A stretch of 64,000 nt of DNA from Gallalistipes aquisgranensis. GTDB taxonomy: Bacteria > Bacteroidota > Bacteroidia > Bacteroidales > Rikenellaceae. The stretch lies in contig NZ_JADCJY010000001.1 of assembly GCF_014982715.1 (NCBI RefSeq), positions 744,001 to 808,000 on the forward strand, written 5' to 3'. Positions 1-7,795 of the stretch are shown here, piece by piece. The notes below the pieces were generated by a model. The model saw only the letters and a program-made list of their open reading frames with translations, was not told the origin of the DNA and did not search any database. Within the stretch, counting starts at the first letter, position 1. Every line of letters begins with the position of its first letter. The position numbers and the translations under genes are program-made.

Positions 1-615
1 CTCACGTTTCATGTCGGTGTTGAGCAGGGACATGTAGCCCTCGCGTCCGCCCCAGAACACATAATTTTCACCGCCGAGGGCGATGGTGGCGTCGATCGCG
101 TTCTTGATCTGGGTGCCGGCCCAGGCCACGGCGGCGAAGTCGGGGTTCGTGGCCGCACCGTTCATGTAGCGGGCATTGCTGAATACGTTGGCCGTGCCCC
201 ACAGCAGTTTGATGCCCGTTTCAGCCTGTTTCTGCTTGGCGTACTCCACGATGGCGTGCATCCTCCGTTCGTACTCGGCTACCGTATCGCCTTCGCGGAC
301 GATGTCTACGTCGTGGAAACAGTAGTAGGGGGCGCCGATTTTGACGAAGAAATCGAAGGCCGAATCCATCTTGGCCTTGGCCTGTTCGATCGGATCGGAA
401 ATGCCTTCCCAAGGGAAATGGCGGGTGACGCCTCCGAACGGATCGACTCCGTCGGCGCAGAACGAGTGCCAGTAGGCGATGGCGAAGCGGAGCTGCTCCT
501 TCATGGTTTTGCCGCCTACGATACGGTTTTCGTCGTACCAGCGGAATGCCAGCGGATTTTTTGAATCGGGACCCTCGTAACGGATCTTGTCGAATTTTGA
601 AAACATGCTTGTCAT
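1..615 (-). CDS. xylA: Xylose isomerase, N-terminal 205 residues (runs off window edge)
   Basis: Interconverts D-xylose and D-xylulose in the cytoplasm, the first step of xylose catabolism. Reading from 615 towards 1 gives [17 protein letters not shown] and later the family's active-site segment YYCFHDVD, which holds the catalytic His and Asp. The family is about 440 residues, so the window holds a little under half and the C-terminus lies upstream of base 1. A second Met three codons in (606) is possible, but 615 fits the family N-terminus. It follows xylB by 24 nt on the same strand, so it is the third gene of a NUDIX regulator - xylB - xylA operon. Confidence 0.95.
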   Translation of the reverse strand, partial: MTSMFSKFDKIRYEGPDSKNPLAFRWYDENRIVGGKTMKEQLRFAIAYWHSFCADGVDPFGGVTRHFPWEGISDPIEQAKAKMDSAFDFFVKIGAPYYCFHDVDIVREGDTVAEYERRMHAIVEYAKQKQAETGIKLLWGTANVFSNARYMNGAATNPDFAAVAWAGTQIKNAIDATIALGGENYVFWGGREGYMSLLNTDMKRE

Positions 616-639
616 GGTCTTGATTATTTTTTGATTGGT

Positions 640-2121
640 TTATGAGTTCAGTTTCGATTCCAGTTCGTGTTTCCACGTATCGTATGCTTTTTCGAGCGCC
701 ACCCGGTCGGCGGGTGCGGGCTCCACGGTCTCCAGCCGGTGCAGGGAGGCGAAAGCCTCTTCCCGGTTGCGGTAAAGTCCGGCGCCGAGCGCTGCACCCC
801 GGGCTGCACCGAGCGATCCGTCGGTGTTGTAGAGTTCGATACGGGCTCCGGTGAGGGTCGCCAGCGTGCGGCGGAAAAGGGGGCTGAGGAAAAGGTTGGC
901 TTTCCCGGCCCGGATCACGGTCGGGTCGAGGCCCACTTCGCGCATGATGTCGATGCCGTAACGGAATGCGAAGGCGATTCCCTCCTGCGCGGCCCGCAGC
1001 AGATGGGCCCTAGTATGGCGGTTCAGGTCGATGCCGGAGAGGGAGGTTCCCGTGTAGCGGTTTTCCAGCATGCGTTCGGCGCCGTTCCCGAAGGGAAGCA
1101 TGACGACCCCTTCGCAACCGGCCGGAACCGTTTCGCAGAGGGCGTTGATCTCTTCGTAACTCATTTCGGGGGCTGCCGTACGGCGGGTCCACGCATTGAG
1201 GATACCCGCTCCGTTGATGCAGAGCAGCACGCCGTAGCGCGGGGCGTCGGCCTTGTGGCTGACGTGCAGGAAGGTGTTCACACGCGAAAGGGGATCGGCT
1301 TTCGGCGTGTCTGTGACACCGTACACCACACCCGACGTGCCGCCCGTGGCTGCGATTTCGCCGCTTTCCATCACGTTCAGCGAGAAGGCGTTGTTAGGCT
1401 GGTCGCCGGCCCGGTAGGAGACGGGTGTGCCGGCCGGAATGCCCAGTAGCGCTTCCGTGGCCGCATTCGTACGGCTTTGGATACCGATCGAAGGGAGGTC
1501 TTCGGGAATCATCCCGGACGGGATGCCGAAATGGTCGGCTACGAAATTGGCCCGTTTGCCGGCGGCGAAATCCCACAGGATTTGCTCCGAAAGTCCGCTG
1601 TGCGTGGTGCTGATCTCTCCCGTCAGGCGGTAGGCGATGTAGTCGCCCGGCAGCATGAACCGGTCGGTACGGGCGAAGACGTCCGGTTCGTTTTTCCGTA
1701 CCCAGCCCAGTTTGGCCGCCGTGAAGTTGCCCGGCGAGTTGAGCGTGCGGGCGAGGCAGTATTCCCGGCCGAGGGCTTCGAGAGCTTCGGCGCCCGTCTC
1801 TACGGCCCGGCTGTCGCACCAGATGATGGATTTGCGCAGCGGTTCGCCCTTTTTGTCGAGGCAGACCAGACCGTGCATCTGATAGGTGATGCCGACGGCG
1901 GCGATCTCCTTCATGGGGTGTTGTCCGGCGAGCGTGCGAATGCCCTGGCAGACGTAGTCCCACCACATCTGAGGGTCCTGTTCGGCCCAGCCGGGACGGA
2001 GCGCGTCGATGGGCATTTCCGTCGGGGGCAGGGTGACGGAACCGGCGCACCGGCCGGTGTCCACGTCCAGCAGGGAGACTTTGACGGAAGAACTTCCGAT
2101 GTCGATACCCAGTGTTTTCAT
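640..2121 (-). CDS. xylB: Xylulokinase
   Basis: Phosphorylates D-xylulose with ATP to xylulose 5-phosphate, feeding the pentose phosphate pathway. The 493-residue product is normal length for the FGGY kinase family. It starts with the ATP-binding loop GIDIGSSSVK; the first Asp is near residue 6. Around residue 240 it has the FGGY catalytic-Asp region RAGDQPNNAFS, followed by the glycine-rich TGGTSGVVYG. It sits between the NUDIX regulator (20 nt gap) and xylA (24 nt gap) on the same strand. That context, plus the match to xylulokinase rather than to the glycerol kinase also in this window, fixes the substrate with good confidence. Confidence 0.95.
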   Translation of the reverse strand: MKTLGIDIGSSSVKVSLLDVDTGRCAGSVTLPPTEMPIDALRPGWAEQDPQMWWDYVCQGIRTLAGQHPMKEIAAVGITYQMHGLVCLDKKGEPLRKSIIWCDSRAVETGAEALEALGREYCLARTLNSPGNFTAAKLGWVRKNEPDVFARTDRFMLPGDYIAYRLTGEISTTHSGLSEQILWDFAAGKRANFVADHFGIPSGMIPEDLPSIGIQSRTNAATEALLGIPAGTPVSYRAGDQPNNAFSLNVMESGEIAATGGTSGVVYGVTDTPKADPLSRVNTFLHVSHKADAPRYGVLLCINGAGILNAWTRRTAAPEMSYEEINALCETVPAGCEGVVMLPFGNGAERMLENRYTGTSLSGIDLNRHTRAHLLRAAQEGIAFAFRYGIDIMREVGLDPTVIRAGKANLFLSPLFRRTLATLTGARIELYNTDGSLGAARGAALGAGLYRNREEAFASLHRLETVEPAPADRVALEKAYDTWKHELESKLNS

Positions 2122-2141
2122 AATTGCGGTTGCGTTTCGGT

Positions 2142-2891
2142 TTACTCGTGCCAGCGGATGAAACCCTGCCGGAATTTGCGGCGGAGCTCCTTTTCGTAGG
2201 CTGTTTTATTAAAGGTATAATATCGTGCCGGTTTGTGGGCCACGTTCGTTTCGTATTCGGCCGTGGGAGTCAGATAGCCCGAGGCGAAGATCTTTTTCCG
2301 GAAATTTCGGTTGTCGATCTCGATCCCGAGGATACCCTCGTAGAGGGACTGCAACTGGCGGATCGTGAATTTCCTCGGAAGCAGTTCGAAAGCCACGGGC
2401 GAGTGGGTCAGTTCGCGGCTCAGGGTGGAGAGTGCCTCCACCAGAATTTTCTTGTGGTCGAGTCCCAGGTGGCGCACATGCTGGACATCGGCCCATACGG
2501 CCCGTTTGCGGCGGGTGTGGAGTTCGATTCCCTTGCTCAGTTTGAGCAGCGAGTAGTAGGCCACGGTGATTACCCGGTCGGTCTCCACCCGGTAGTATTC
2601 CCTCAGCCAGCGGAGGTATTCGCCCTCCACCCGGCGGGGCTCGGAGAAGACATGCAGTTGTTTGAGGAAGATGTCGCGGATACCGGTCATCTCTTCCAGC
2701 ACCCGGTAGGCGGCCGAACGCAGGTCTTCGTCCTGCCGGATCAGGCTGCCGGGCAGTTTGTAGTCGGGGGGCGCGGTGTCTTCCCTCTCCGTGTTGCGCT
2801 CCACCTCGATGAGCAGGATTTTGAGTGCCGTGCCGTCGAAGCCGAAGATAACGCAATCTACCGATACCGAAGGATTGAAGGATGAGTCCAT
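2142..2891 (-). CDS. NUDIX-domain transcriptional regulator of the xylose operon (XylR/NrtR-like)
   Basis: A 249-residue cytosolic protein with an N-terminal NUDIX fold (about residues 10-140) and a C-terminal winged helix (about 160-245, FTIRQLQSLYEGIL). This is the NrtR/AraR architecture that Bacteroidetes use for pentose control. The NUDIX box (residues about 48-71) is degenerate: the catalytic REUxEE reads RVLEEM, so two of the acidic residues are missing. Hydrolase activity is therefore unlikely, and the domain probably senses a sugar or sugar phosphate. It is the first gene of the operon with xylB and xylA, under a clear Bacteroidetes promoter at 2915-2946, so autoregulation is likely. 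Xylose as effector is inferred from context. Confidence 0.88.
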   Translation of the reverse strand: MDSSFNPSVSVDCVIFGFDGTALKILLIEVERNTEREDTAPPDYKLPGSLIRQDEDLRSAAYRVLEEMTGIRDIFLKQLHVFSEPRRVEGEYLRWLREYYRVETDRVITVAYYSLLKLSKGIELHTRRKRAVWADVQHVRHLGLDHKKILVEALSTLSRELTHSPVAFELLPRKFTIRQLQSLYEGILGIEIDNRNFRKKIFASGYLTPTAEYETNVAHKPARYYTFNKTAYEKELRRKFRQGFIRWHE

Positions 2892-2914
2892 TGCATGATC
2901 CGTTTCAGGTTATT

Positions 2915-2946
2915 CAAAATTAGAAAAACCTGTTTCCAAATCCAAA
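2915..2946 (-). promoter_or_regulatory. Promoter of the xylose operon
   Basis: On the minus strand TTTG (2946-2943), a 20 nt spacer and TAATTTTG (2922-2915) match the Bacteroidetes sigma-ABfr consensus. The -7 box ends 24 nt before the regulator ATG at 2891. Operator sites for the NUDIX regulator would be expected nearby, but I saw no clear palindrome. Confidence 0.75.
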
Positions 2947-3078
2947 CTTATTGTAAAAAGTACGCTAAGTATGCGGGGAAAATACGGGGAAATGACGATG
3001 CGGACCGCCCCTCGTGCCGATCGGCGGGAGAGGGTCTCAGAGCGTAAATTTTACAGTAACTGCCGGCCCGGGCTGCGG

Positions 3079-3648
3079 CTATTCCGCGGTGGCGGCTGCT
3101 GCGGCCGTGTAGCTCAGCACCTTTTCCCGCATGTAGCGCAGAAATCCGTCGAACTCCGTGCGCGTGATGGCACGCGGGTAACTCAGAATCGTGAGCGGGT
3201 GTACGGGCCCTGTTCCGTAAGAGGGGTGGAAATATTCGTAGTCGTTGGAAACGAATCCCTGGTGGCGGTAGAACCGCAGACGCCGCTGCGCCACTTCGTC
3301 CACCGGCGGGTCGATTTCCAGGATGGTGGTCGATTCGACATGCCGGGCCAGAAACTGACCCAGCAGGGTGGACCCGATGTTCTGGCCCCGGAGCGCCGGA
3401 TCGACGGCGATGTGCTCGATATAGACCATCGGACCGTGTTCCCAGTAGAAGAAGAGGGCGAGAAGGGCGGGGGCGGCTCCGTTTTCCCCGCGGCGTACGG
3501 CCACCTGGCAATGGAACTCCCCGTCTTGCATGGCCCGCAGATGATCTTCGGGCAAACGGCGTTCGTAGGGAGGGAAACTCTCTTCGTAAAGTTTCCATGC
3601 CTGGCTCCAAAGTTGACTGTCGGTCGGTCGCAGCGAAATCAGTTCCAT
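3079..3648 (-). CDS. GNAT-family N-acetyltransferase
   Basis: A 189-residue soluble protein with the GNAT fold. The central part has strand beta-4 ending VYIEHIAVDP, followed by the acetyl-CoA pyrophosphate loop RGQNIGS (R/Q-x-x-G-x-G/A type) and the helix TLLGQFLA. Downstream FYRHQGFV is the usual motif-B end. The substrate is not predictable. The C-terminal ~40 residues carry an alanine-rich tail (TAAAAAATAE). It lies downstream of the tRNA-Gln gene and its terminator, and upstream of the divergent-looking 187 nt gap before the xylose operon. No partner gene suggests a role. Confidence 0.85.
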   Translation of the reverse strand: MELISLRPTDSQLWSQAWKLYEESFPPYERRLPEDHLRAMQDGEFHCQVAVRRGENGAAPALLALFFYWEHGPMVYIEHIAVDPALRGQNIGSTLLGQFLARHVESTTILEIDPPVDEVAQRRLRFYRHQGFVSNDYEYFHPSYGTGPVHPLTILSYPRAITRTEFDGFLRYMREKVLSYTAAAAATAE

Positions 3649-3677
3649 CGTTTTTCTCGTTTAGTGCGGTTCCTTGC

Positions 3678-3706
3678 AAAAAAAGCGCCTGACCTGTCAG
3701 ACGCTT
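3678..3706 (-). terminator. Rho-independent terminator after tRNA-Gln
   Basis: Read on the minus strand, AAGCG-t-CTGAC-AG-GTCAG-g-CGCTT forms a hairpin with a single internal mismatch, followed by a run of seven T. It lies 12 nt beyond the 3' end of the tRNA. Confidence 0.8.
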
Positions 3707-3718
3707 TCCGTTTTTTGT

Positions 3719-3788
3719 TGACCCACCAGGATTCGAACCTGGAACGACAGAACCAAAATCTGCTGTGTTACCATTACACCATGGGTCA
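3719..3788 (-). tRNA. tRNA-Gln (anticodon UUG)
   Basis: On the minus strand the acceptor arms TGACCCA (5') and TGGGTCA (3') pair perfectly. The D-loop reads TGGTGTAATGGTAACA, the T-arm contains GGTTCGAATCC, and the anticodon stem GCAGA/TCTGT encloses the loop TTTTGGT. That places TTG at positions 34-36. No CCA is encoded. It is flanked by its own promoter and terminator. Confidence 0.95.
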
Positions 3789-3804
3789 ATCCCCATCGGG
3801 ATTG

Positions 3805-3836
3805 CAAATATAGGAACTAATTTTTATCCGTGCAAG
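3805..3836 (-). promoter_or_regulatory. Promoter of tRNA-Gln
   Basis: Minus-strand CTTG (3836-3833), 20 nt spacer and TATATTTG (3812-3805), 16 nt upstream of the mature tRNA 5' end at 3788. Confidence 0.65.
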
Positions 3837-3868
3837 TAAGAAGGTGTTACACGGCTGTTTTTAGCGGT

Positions 3869-4609
3869 TTAAGCGAGGGCCCGGTAGAGCAGAGCCGCCA
3901 GCGAAGCGCCCAAAAGAGGGCCCAGAACGGGAATCCAGGCGTAGCTCCAGCCGCTCCCCTCCTTGCCCCGGATGGGTAGAAGGGCGTGCACGATCCGGGG
4001 AGCCAGGTCGCGGGCCGGATTGATAGCATAACCCGTGGTACCTCCGAGCGACAGGCCGATCGCCCACACGGTGAAGGCTACGGGGAGGGCTCCGACTGAA
4101 CCGAGCCCCAGCGGCAGGGTGGAAAGGGAGTCGGTCAGGGTGATCTCTCCGGTGGTGATATAGAAAATGGTGAAAAGCAGAACGAAGGTGCCGATTGTTT
4201 CGCTGAACAGGTTCGACAGGGGCGAGCGGATTTGCGGGTCCGTGCAGAACACGGCGAGTTTGGCCGCAGGGTCTTTCGTGACTTCGAAGTGGCGGCGGTA
4301 GAAGAGCCATACCAACAGGGCTCCCAGTGCTGCGCCGAGCATCTGGGCGAGCAGGTAGGCGGGCACTTCTGTCCACGGGAATTTGCTTGAAAGAGCGAAC
4401 GCGAGCGTGACGGCGGGATTGAGGTGGGCTCCGCTGTAAGGTCCCGCCACCACAACGCCGACGAATACGGCCAGGGCCCAGGCTGTGGCGATGGCCAGCC
4501 ATCCGGCCCCGTGACCTTTGGTGCGAACGAGCACGACATTGGCCACGGCGCCGTCGCCCATCAGGATCATCAGCATCGTGCCGAGCAATTCCGCGGTGAA
4601 GGGTGTCAT
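3869..4609 (-). CDS. glpF: MIP-family glycerol facilitator / aquaglyceroporin
   Basis: An inner-membrane channel for glycerol, 246 residues, with the six-helix, two half-helix aquaporin architecture. The first pore motif NPA is at residues 64-66 (AHLNPAVT) and the second at 197-199 (INPARD). The Asp after the second NPA (NPARD) is typical of glycerol-conducting GlpF rather than water-specific channels. I chose the ATG at 4609 because it begins the first membrane helix (MTPFTAELLGT); upstream codons in the same frame lie inside the glycerol kinase gene. It starts 10 nt after the glpK stop on the same strand, so the two form a glpK-glpF operon for glycerol uptake and trapping. Confidence 0.93.
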   Translation of the reverse strand: MTPFTAELLGTMLMILMGDGAVANVVLVRTKGHGAGWLAIATAWALAVFVGVVVAGPYSGAHLNPAVTLAFALSSKFPWTEVPAYLLAQMLGAALGALLVWLFYRRHFEVTKDPAAKLAVFCTDPQIRSPLSNLFSETIGTFVLLFTIFYITTGEITLTDSLSTLPLGLGSVGALPVAFTVWAIGLSLGGTTGYAINPARDLAPRIVHALLPIRGKEGSGWSYAWIPVLGPLLGASLAALLYRALA

Positions 4610-4619
4610 CTCTTTCTGT

Positions 4620-6128
4620 TTAAAGTTCCTCCTTTGCCCATTCCCGGGCCCGTTCCACGGCCTTATGCCAGCGGTCGAGCAGGGCTTCGGCCTCGGCGGG
4701 CGACTTTTCAGGGTCGAACCGCCGGTCGACGGCGATATGCGAGGCGATCTCCCCGGTATCCCGCCAGAACCCGACAGCCAGTCCGGCCAGAAAAGCGGCT
4801 CCCAGGGCCGTGGTTTCCAGAATCTCCGGCCGTACGACCCCGGCACGTGTCAGATCGGCCTGGAACTGCATCAGGAAATTGTTGGAGACCGCCCCTCCGT
4901 CCACGTGCATCTCGATGGCGGGCCGTCCCATGTCTTTTTCCATGGCCTTCACCACGTCGCAGACCTGGAAGGCGATCGCCTCCAGCGCTGCCCGGGCTAT
5001 GTGGCCGGCATGGGTGCCGCGTGTCAGTCCGATGATGAGGCCTCGGGCATACTGGTCCCAGTAGGGAGCCCCCAGGCCCGTGAGGGCGGGAACGAAATAG
5101 ACCCCTCCGTTGTCTTCGACCGACAGGGCCAGCGCTTCGCTCTGGGGTGCCGTGAAAAAGAGGTGGAGACCGTCCCTCAGCCATTGGACGACGGCTCCTC
5201 CCACGAAAACGCTGCCCTCCAGAGCATAGGTCGTCCGGCCTCCGATCTGCCAGGCGACGGTGGTGAGCATGCGGTTGGCGGAGATGCGGGGCCGGTCGCC
5301 CGTATTCATCATCACGAAGCAGCCGGTGCCGTAGGTCGCCTTGGTCATACCCGGTTCGGTGCAGAGTTGTCCGAAGAGGGCGGCCTGCTGGTCTCCGGCG
5401 ATGCCCGAGATGGGAATTTTCGTGGAGAAAAGCGTGGTGGCCGTGGTGCAGTAGACTTCGCTGCTCGGTTTCACTTCCGGCAGGATCGAGGGAGGAATGC
5501 CGAACAGTTCCAGCAGTTCGTCGTCCCACTGGAGGGTGTGGATGTTGTAGAGCATGGTGCGGCTGGCATTGGTCACGTCGGTGATGTGATACCGGCCCCG
5601 AGTGAATTTCCACACCAGCCAGCTGTCCACCGTGCCGAAACAGACCTCTCCTTTCTCCGCCCTGGCCCGGATACCCTCGATGTTGTCGAGCATCCACCGG
5701 ATTTTCGTGGCTGAAAAATAGGCGTCGAGGACAAGGCCCGTTTTTTCGAAAATCATCTTGTCATACCCTTTTTCGCGGAGCTCTTCGCAGTAGGCGGAGG
5801 TGCGCCGGTCCTGCCAGACGATGGCGTTGGCAAGCGGGAGTGAAGTCTCCCGGTCCCAGAGAATAGTGGTTTCGCGCTGATTGGTGATACCGATGCAGGC
5901 GATGTCGAGCCCCGAGAGGTTGGCTTTGGCTACGGTTTCGGCGGCTACGGAGGACTGGGAAGCCCATATTTCCTGAGGATCGTGCTCCACCCAGCCCGGC
6001 CGGGGATAGAGCGGTTCGATGCTTTTCTGCGAGGAGGCCACGATCCGGCAGTCGTGATCGACGAGGATCGCCCGCGAAGAGGTGGTCCCCTGGTCCAGGG
6101 CCAGAATGAATCGGTTCTTGTTTTCCAT
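4620..6128 (-). CDS. glpK: Glycerol kinase
   Basis: ATP:glycerol 3-phosphotransferase of 502 residues, full family length. The N-terminal FGGY phosphate loop is [14 protein letters not shown] and the substrate-binding part is [10 protein letters not shown]. The GlpK-specific ITNQRETT and IVWQDRRT follow, then [12 protein letters not shown] with the catalytic Asp, and YGTGCF. It lies immediately upstream of the glycerol facilitator. A glycerol 3-phosphate dehydrogenase is not in this window. The 219 nt region upstream (6129-6347) separates it from the divergent peroxiredoxin gene. I see no clear -7 box for glpK there. Confidence 0.96.
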   Translation of the reverse strand: MENKNRFILALDQGTTSSRAILVDHDCRIVASSQKSIEPLYPRPGWVEHDPQEIWASQSSVAAETVAKANLSGLDIACIGITNQRETTILWDRETSLPLANAIVWQDRRTSAYCEELREKGYDKMIFEKTGLVLDAYFSATKIRWMLDNIEGIRARAEKGEVCFGTVDSWLVWKFTRGRYHITDVTNASRTMLYNIHTLQWDDELLELFGIPPSILPEVKPSSEVYCTTATTLFSTKIPISGIAGDQQAALFGQLCTEPGMTKATYGTGCFVMMNTGDRPRISANRMLTTVAWQIGGRTTYALEGSVFVGGAVVQWLRDGLHLFFTAPQSEALALSVEDNGGVYFVPALTGLGAPYWDQYARGLIIGLTRGTHAGHIARAALEAIAFQVCDVVKAMEKDMGRPAIEMHVDGGAVSNNFLMQFQADLTRAGVVRPEILETTALGAAFLAGLAVGFWRDTGEIASHIAVDRRFDPEKSPAEAEALLDRWHKAVERAREWAKEEL

Positions 6129-6274
6129 GCAGCGGAGTTTTGTATTTTCTTTCCGTACAAATACGGAGCCATTTTTCGGGCAGACGTTTCCTTTGCGGGA
6201 CCCTGCGGGGACGTCCGGCTCCCCTTCGTTTCGGTTGGTATAGATTTTGTGAATTACGGGATAGTTCCTATCTG

Positions 6275-6306
6275 TTTGATTTATGATTCTCCTGTGCCTA
6301 CCTTTG
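6275..6306 (+). promoter_or_regulatory. Promoter of the peroxiredoxin gene
   Basis: TTTG (6275-6278), exactly 20 nt, TACCTTTG (6299-6306): a complete Bacteroidetes promoter 41 nt upstream of the ATG. No OxyR-type site could be recognised with certainty. Confidence 0.8.
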
Positions 6307-6347
6307 CCTTGTAAACGAAAATAATGAACAGATAAAAACAGTCAATC

Positions 6348-7061
6348 ATGGAAAACGAAGTAAACGTAATGCCCCGTATCGGGGAAAAGGCGCCTGCTTT
6401 CGAGGCAGTCACCACGCAGGGTAAGATCAATTTTCCCGCTGATTTCAAGGGTAAATGGAAAATCCTGTTTAGCCATCCGGCCGATTTCACGCCGGTCTGC
6501 ACCTCCGAGTTCATGACTTTCGGCAAAATGGCCGACGAATTCGAGGCGCTCAACTGTCAGTTGGTGGGTCTTTCGGTGGACGGGCTGTACAGCCACATCG
6601 CCTGGTTGCGTACGATCCGAGAGAAGATCGAATACAAGGGAATGAAGGATGTCGAGATCCATTTTCCGCTGATCGACGACGTGTCGATGAAGGTCGCCAA
6701 ACTCTACGGGATGATCCAGCCGGGAGAGAGCGAGACTTCCGCCGTGCGTGCGGTCTTCTTCATCGACCCGAAGGACACGATCCGCACGATCATGTACTAT
6801 CCGTTGGCACTGGGCCGCAATTTCGACGAGATCAAGCGGGTGCTGGTCGGTCTGCAGACGGTGGATAATTTCGGCGTGGCCCTGCCGGCCGACTGGCGTC
6901 CGGGCGACGAGGTGATCGTGCCCACGGCCGGGAGTTGCGGCGTGGCCAAAGAACGGGTCGAGGACAAGAGCGGTGAGATACATTGTTACGACTGGTTCTT
7001 CTGCACCCGGAGGCTTCCGAAAGAGGAAGTGGAGAGCCGTCTGGGATGTGCTGAAAAATGA
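6348..7061 (+). CDS. 1-Cys (Prx6-type) peroxiredoxin
   Basis: Reduces hydrogen peroxide and organic hydroperoxides in the cytoplasm. The 237-residue protein has the peroxidatic motif DFTPVCTSEF with Cys51. It also has the long Prx6-type C-terminal arm, with the family motif PTAGSCG and additional cysteines near the C-terminus (HCYDWFFC and GCAEK). Several archaeal and bacterial members use such extra cysteines as resolving residues. It has its own promoter and precedes a thioredoxin and a small ferredoxin on the same strand, suggesting these supply electrons. The start ATG at 6348 gives MENEVNVMPRIGEKAP, the standard N-terminus. Confidence 0.93.
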   Translation: MENEVNVMPRIGEKAPAFEAVTTQGKINFPADFKGKWKILFSHPADFTPVCTSEFMTFGKMADEFEALNCQLVGLSVDGLYSHIAWLRTIREKIEYKGMKDVEIHFPLIDDVSMKVAKLYGMIQPGESETSAVRAVFFIDPKDTIRTIMYYPLALGRNFDEIKRVLVGLQTVDNFGVALPADWRPGDEVIVPTAGSCGVAKERVEDKSGEIHCYDWFFCTRRLPKEEVESRLGCAEK

Positions 7062-7143
7062 TCCGGAACGAAAAAAAAGAGTGTAAACGATCCGGGACGG
7101 CCGGTTGCTGCCGGCGGTTTCCCGGGCTTTAAAACAGAAAATT

Positions 7144-7503
7144 ATGGCAACCATACATTTGAATAAATCGGAATTTGCGCAAAAGGTGGCCGATCCGGCC
7201 GGATACCCTGCTGCATGGAAATTCGTCGGCGGCCGTCCGGCGGTGATCGACTTCTATGCTCCGTGGTGCGGGCCGTGCCGGGCACTTTCGCCCGTACTCG
7301 AGGAACTTTCGGACGAATACGCCGGAAAGGTCGATATTTATAAGGTCAACGTAGACGAGAATCCCGAACTGGCTGCGGCCTTCGGTATCCGTTCCATCCC
7401 CACGCTGCTGTTCGCGGCGGGGGAGGGTAAACCCCGGATTTCGGTGGGCGGCATGTCGAAATCCCAGCTGGAGGGAGTCATCGCGGAACTGCTGAAAGCC
7501 TAA
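7144..7503 (+). CDS. trxA: Thioredoxin
   Basis: A 119-residue thioredoxin with the active site [10 protein letters not shown] (Cys42, Cys45) and the conserved cis-proline in IRSIPTLL. It acts as a cytoplasmic dithiol reductant, here probably for the peroxiredoxin 82 nt upstream. The ATG at 7144 is preferred over an earlier in-frame start at 7105 because it matches the normal thioredoxin N-terminus. It is followed after 3 nt by the mini-ferredoxin gene, so the two are almost certainly co-transcribed. The symbol is a family-level assignment; other thioredoxins may exist elsewhere in the genome. Confidence 0.92.
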   Translation: MATIHLNKSEFAQKVADPAGYPAAWKFVGGRPAVIDFYAPWCGPCRALSPVLEELSDEYAGKVDIYKVNVDENPELAAAFGIRSIPTLLFAAGEGKPRISVGGMSKSQLEGVIAELLKA

Positions 7504-7506
7504 ATC

Positions 7507-7692
7507 ATGTCCGTATCGGTCGATCCCGGAAAATGTCCGCAGAACCATCGCTGTCCCCTGATCGACGCATGTCCGGCGGGAGCGATCTCGCAGGAGGGAA
7601 ACGGGTTGCCGTTCGTCGATGCCGGTCTGTGCATCGGGTGCGGCCTGTGTGTGGAGAGTTGTCCGAAAGGGGCGATGCGCGGAGATGAATGA
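7507..7692 (+). CDS. Small 4Fe-4S ferredoxin-like protein
   Basis: A 61-residue protein with two cysteine clusters. The N-terminal one, CPQNHRCPLIDACPAGA, is irregular (C-x5-C-x4-C-P). The second is a classical CIGCGLCVESCP. Together they could hold one canonical and one variant Fe-S cluster. The gene begins 3 nt after the thioredoxin stop, and a strong bidirectional terminator follows 38 nt downstream. The placement suggests electron transfer linked to the thioredoxin/peroxiredoxin pair, but the actual partner is unknown. Confidence 0.85.
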   Translation: MSVSVDPGKCPQNHRCPLIDACPAGAISQEGNGLPFVDAGLCIGCGLCVESCPKGAMRGDE

Positions 7693-7730
7693 CTGCGATG
7701 CCGGGAACATCGTATCCCCGGTAGGAAAAA

Positions 7731-7774
7731 CGGAGAGGGCCGTCCGACAAATTCGGACGGCCCTCTCCGTTTTC
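7731..7774. terminator. Bidirectional terminator
   Basis: A perfect 17-bp inverted repeat (CGGAGAGGGCCGTCCGA ... TCGGACGGCCCTCTCCG) with a short loop, A-rich on its left and TTTT on its right. It separates the convergent redox operon and the GH127-type gene. Confidence 0.9.
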
Positions 7775-7795
7775 TCTTGAGTTTTTCCGGACAGG

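Noticed and set aside
4610-4846. Longer glycerol facilitator N-terminus reaching 4846
   Set aside because: It overlaps the C-terminal coding region of glpK and adds unstructured sequence; the membrane protein begins at 4609.
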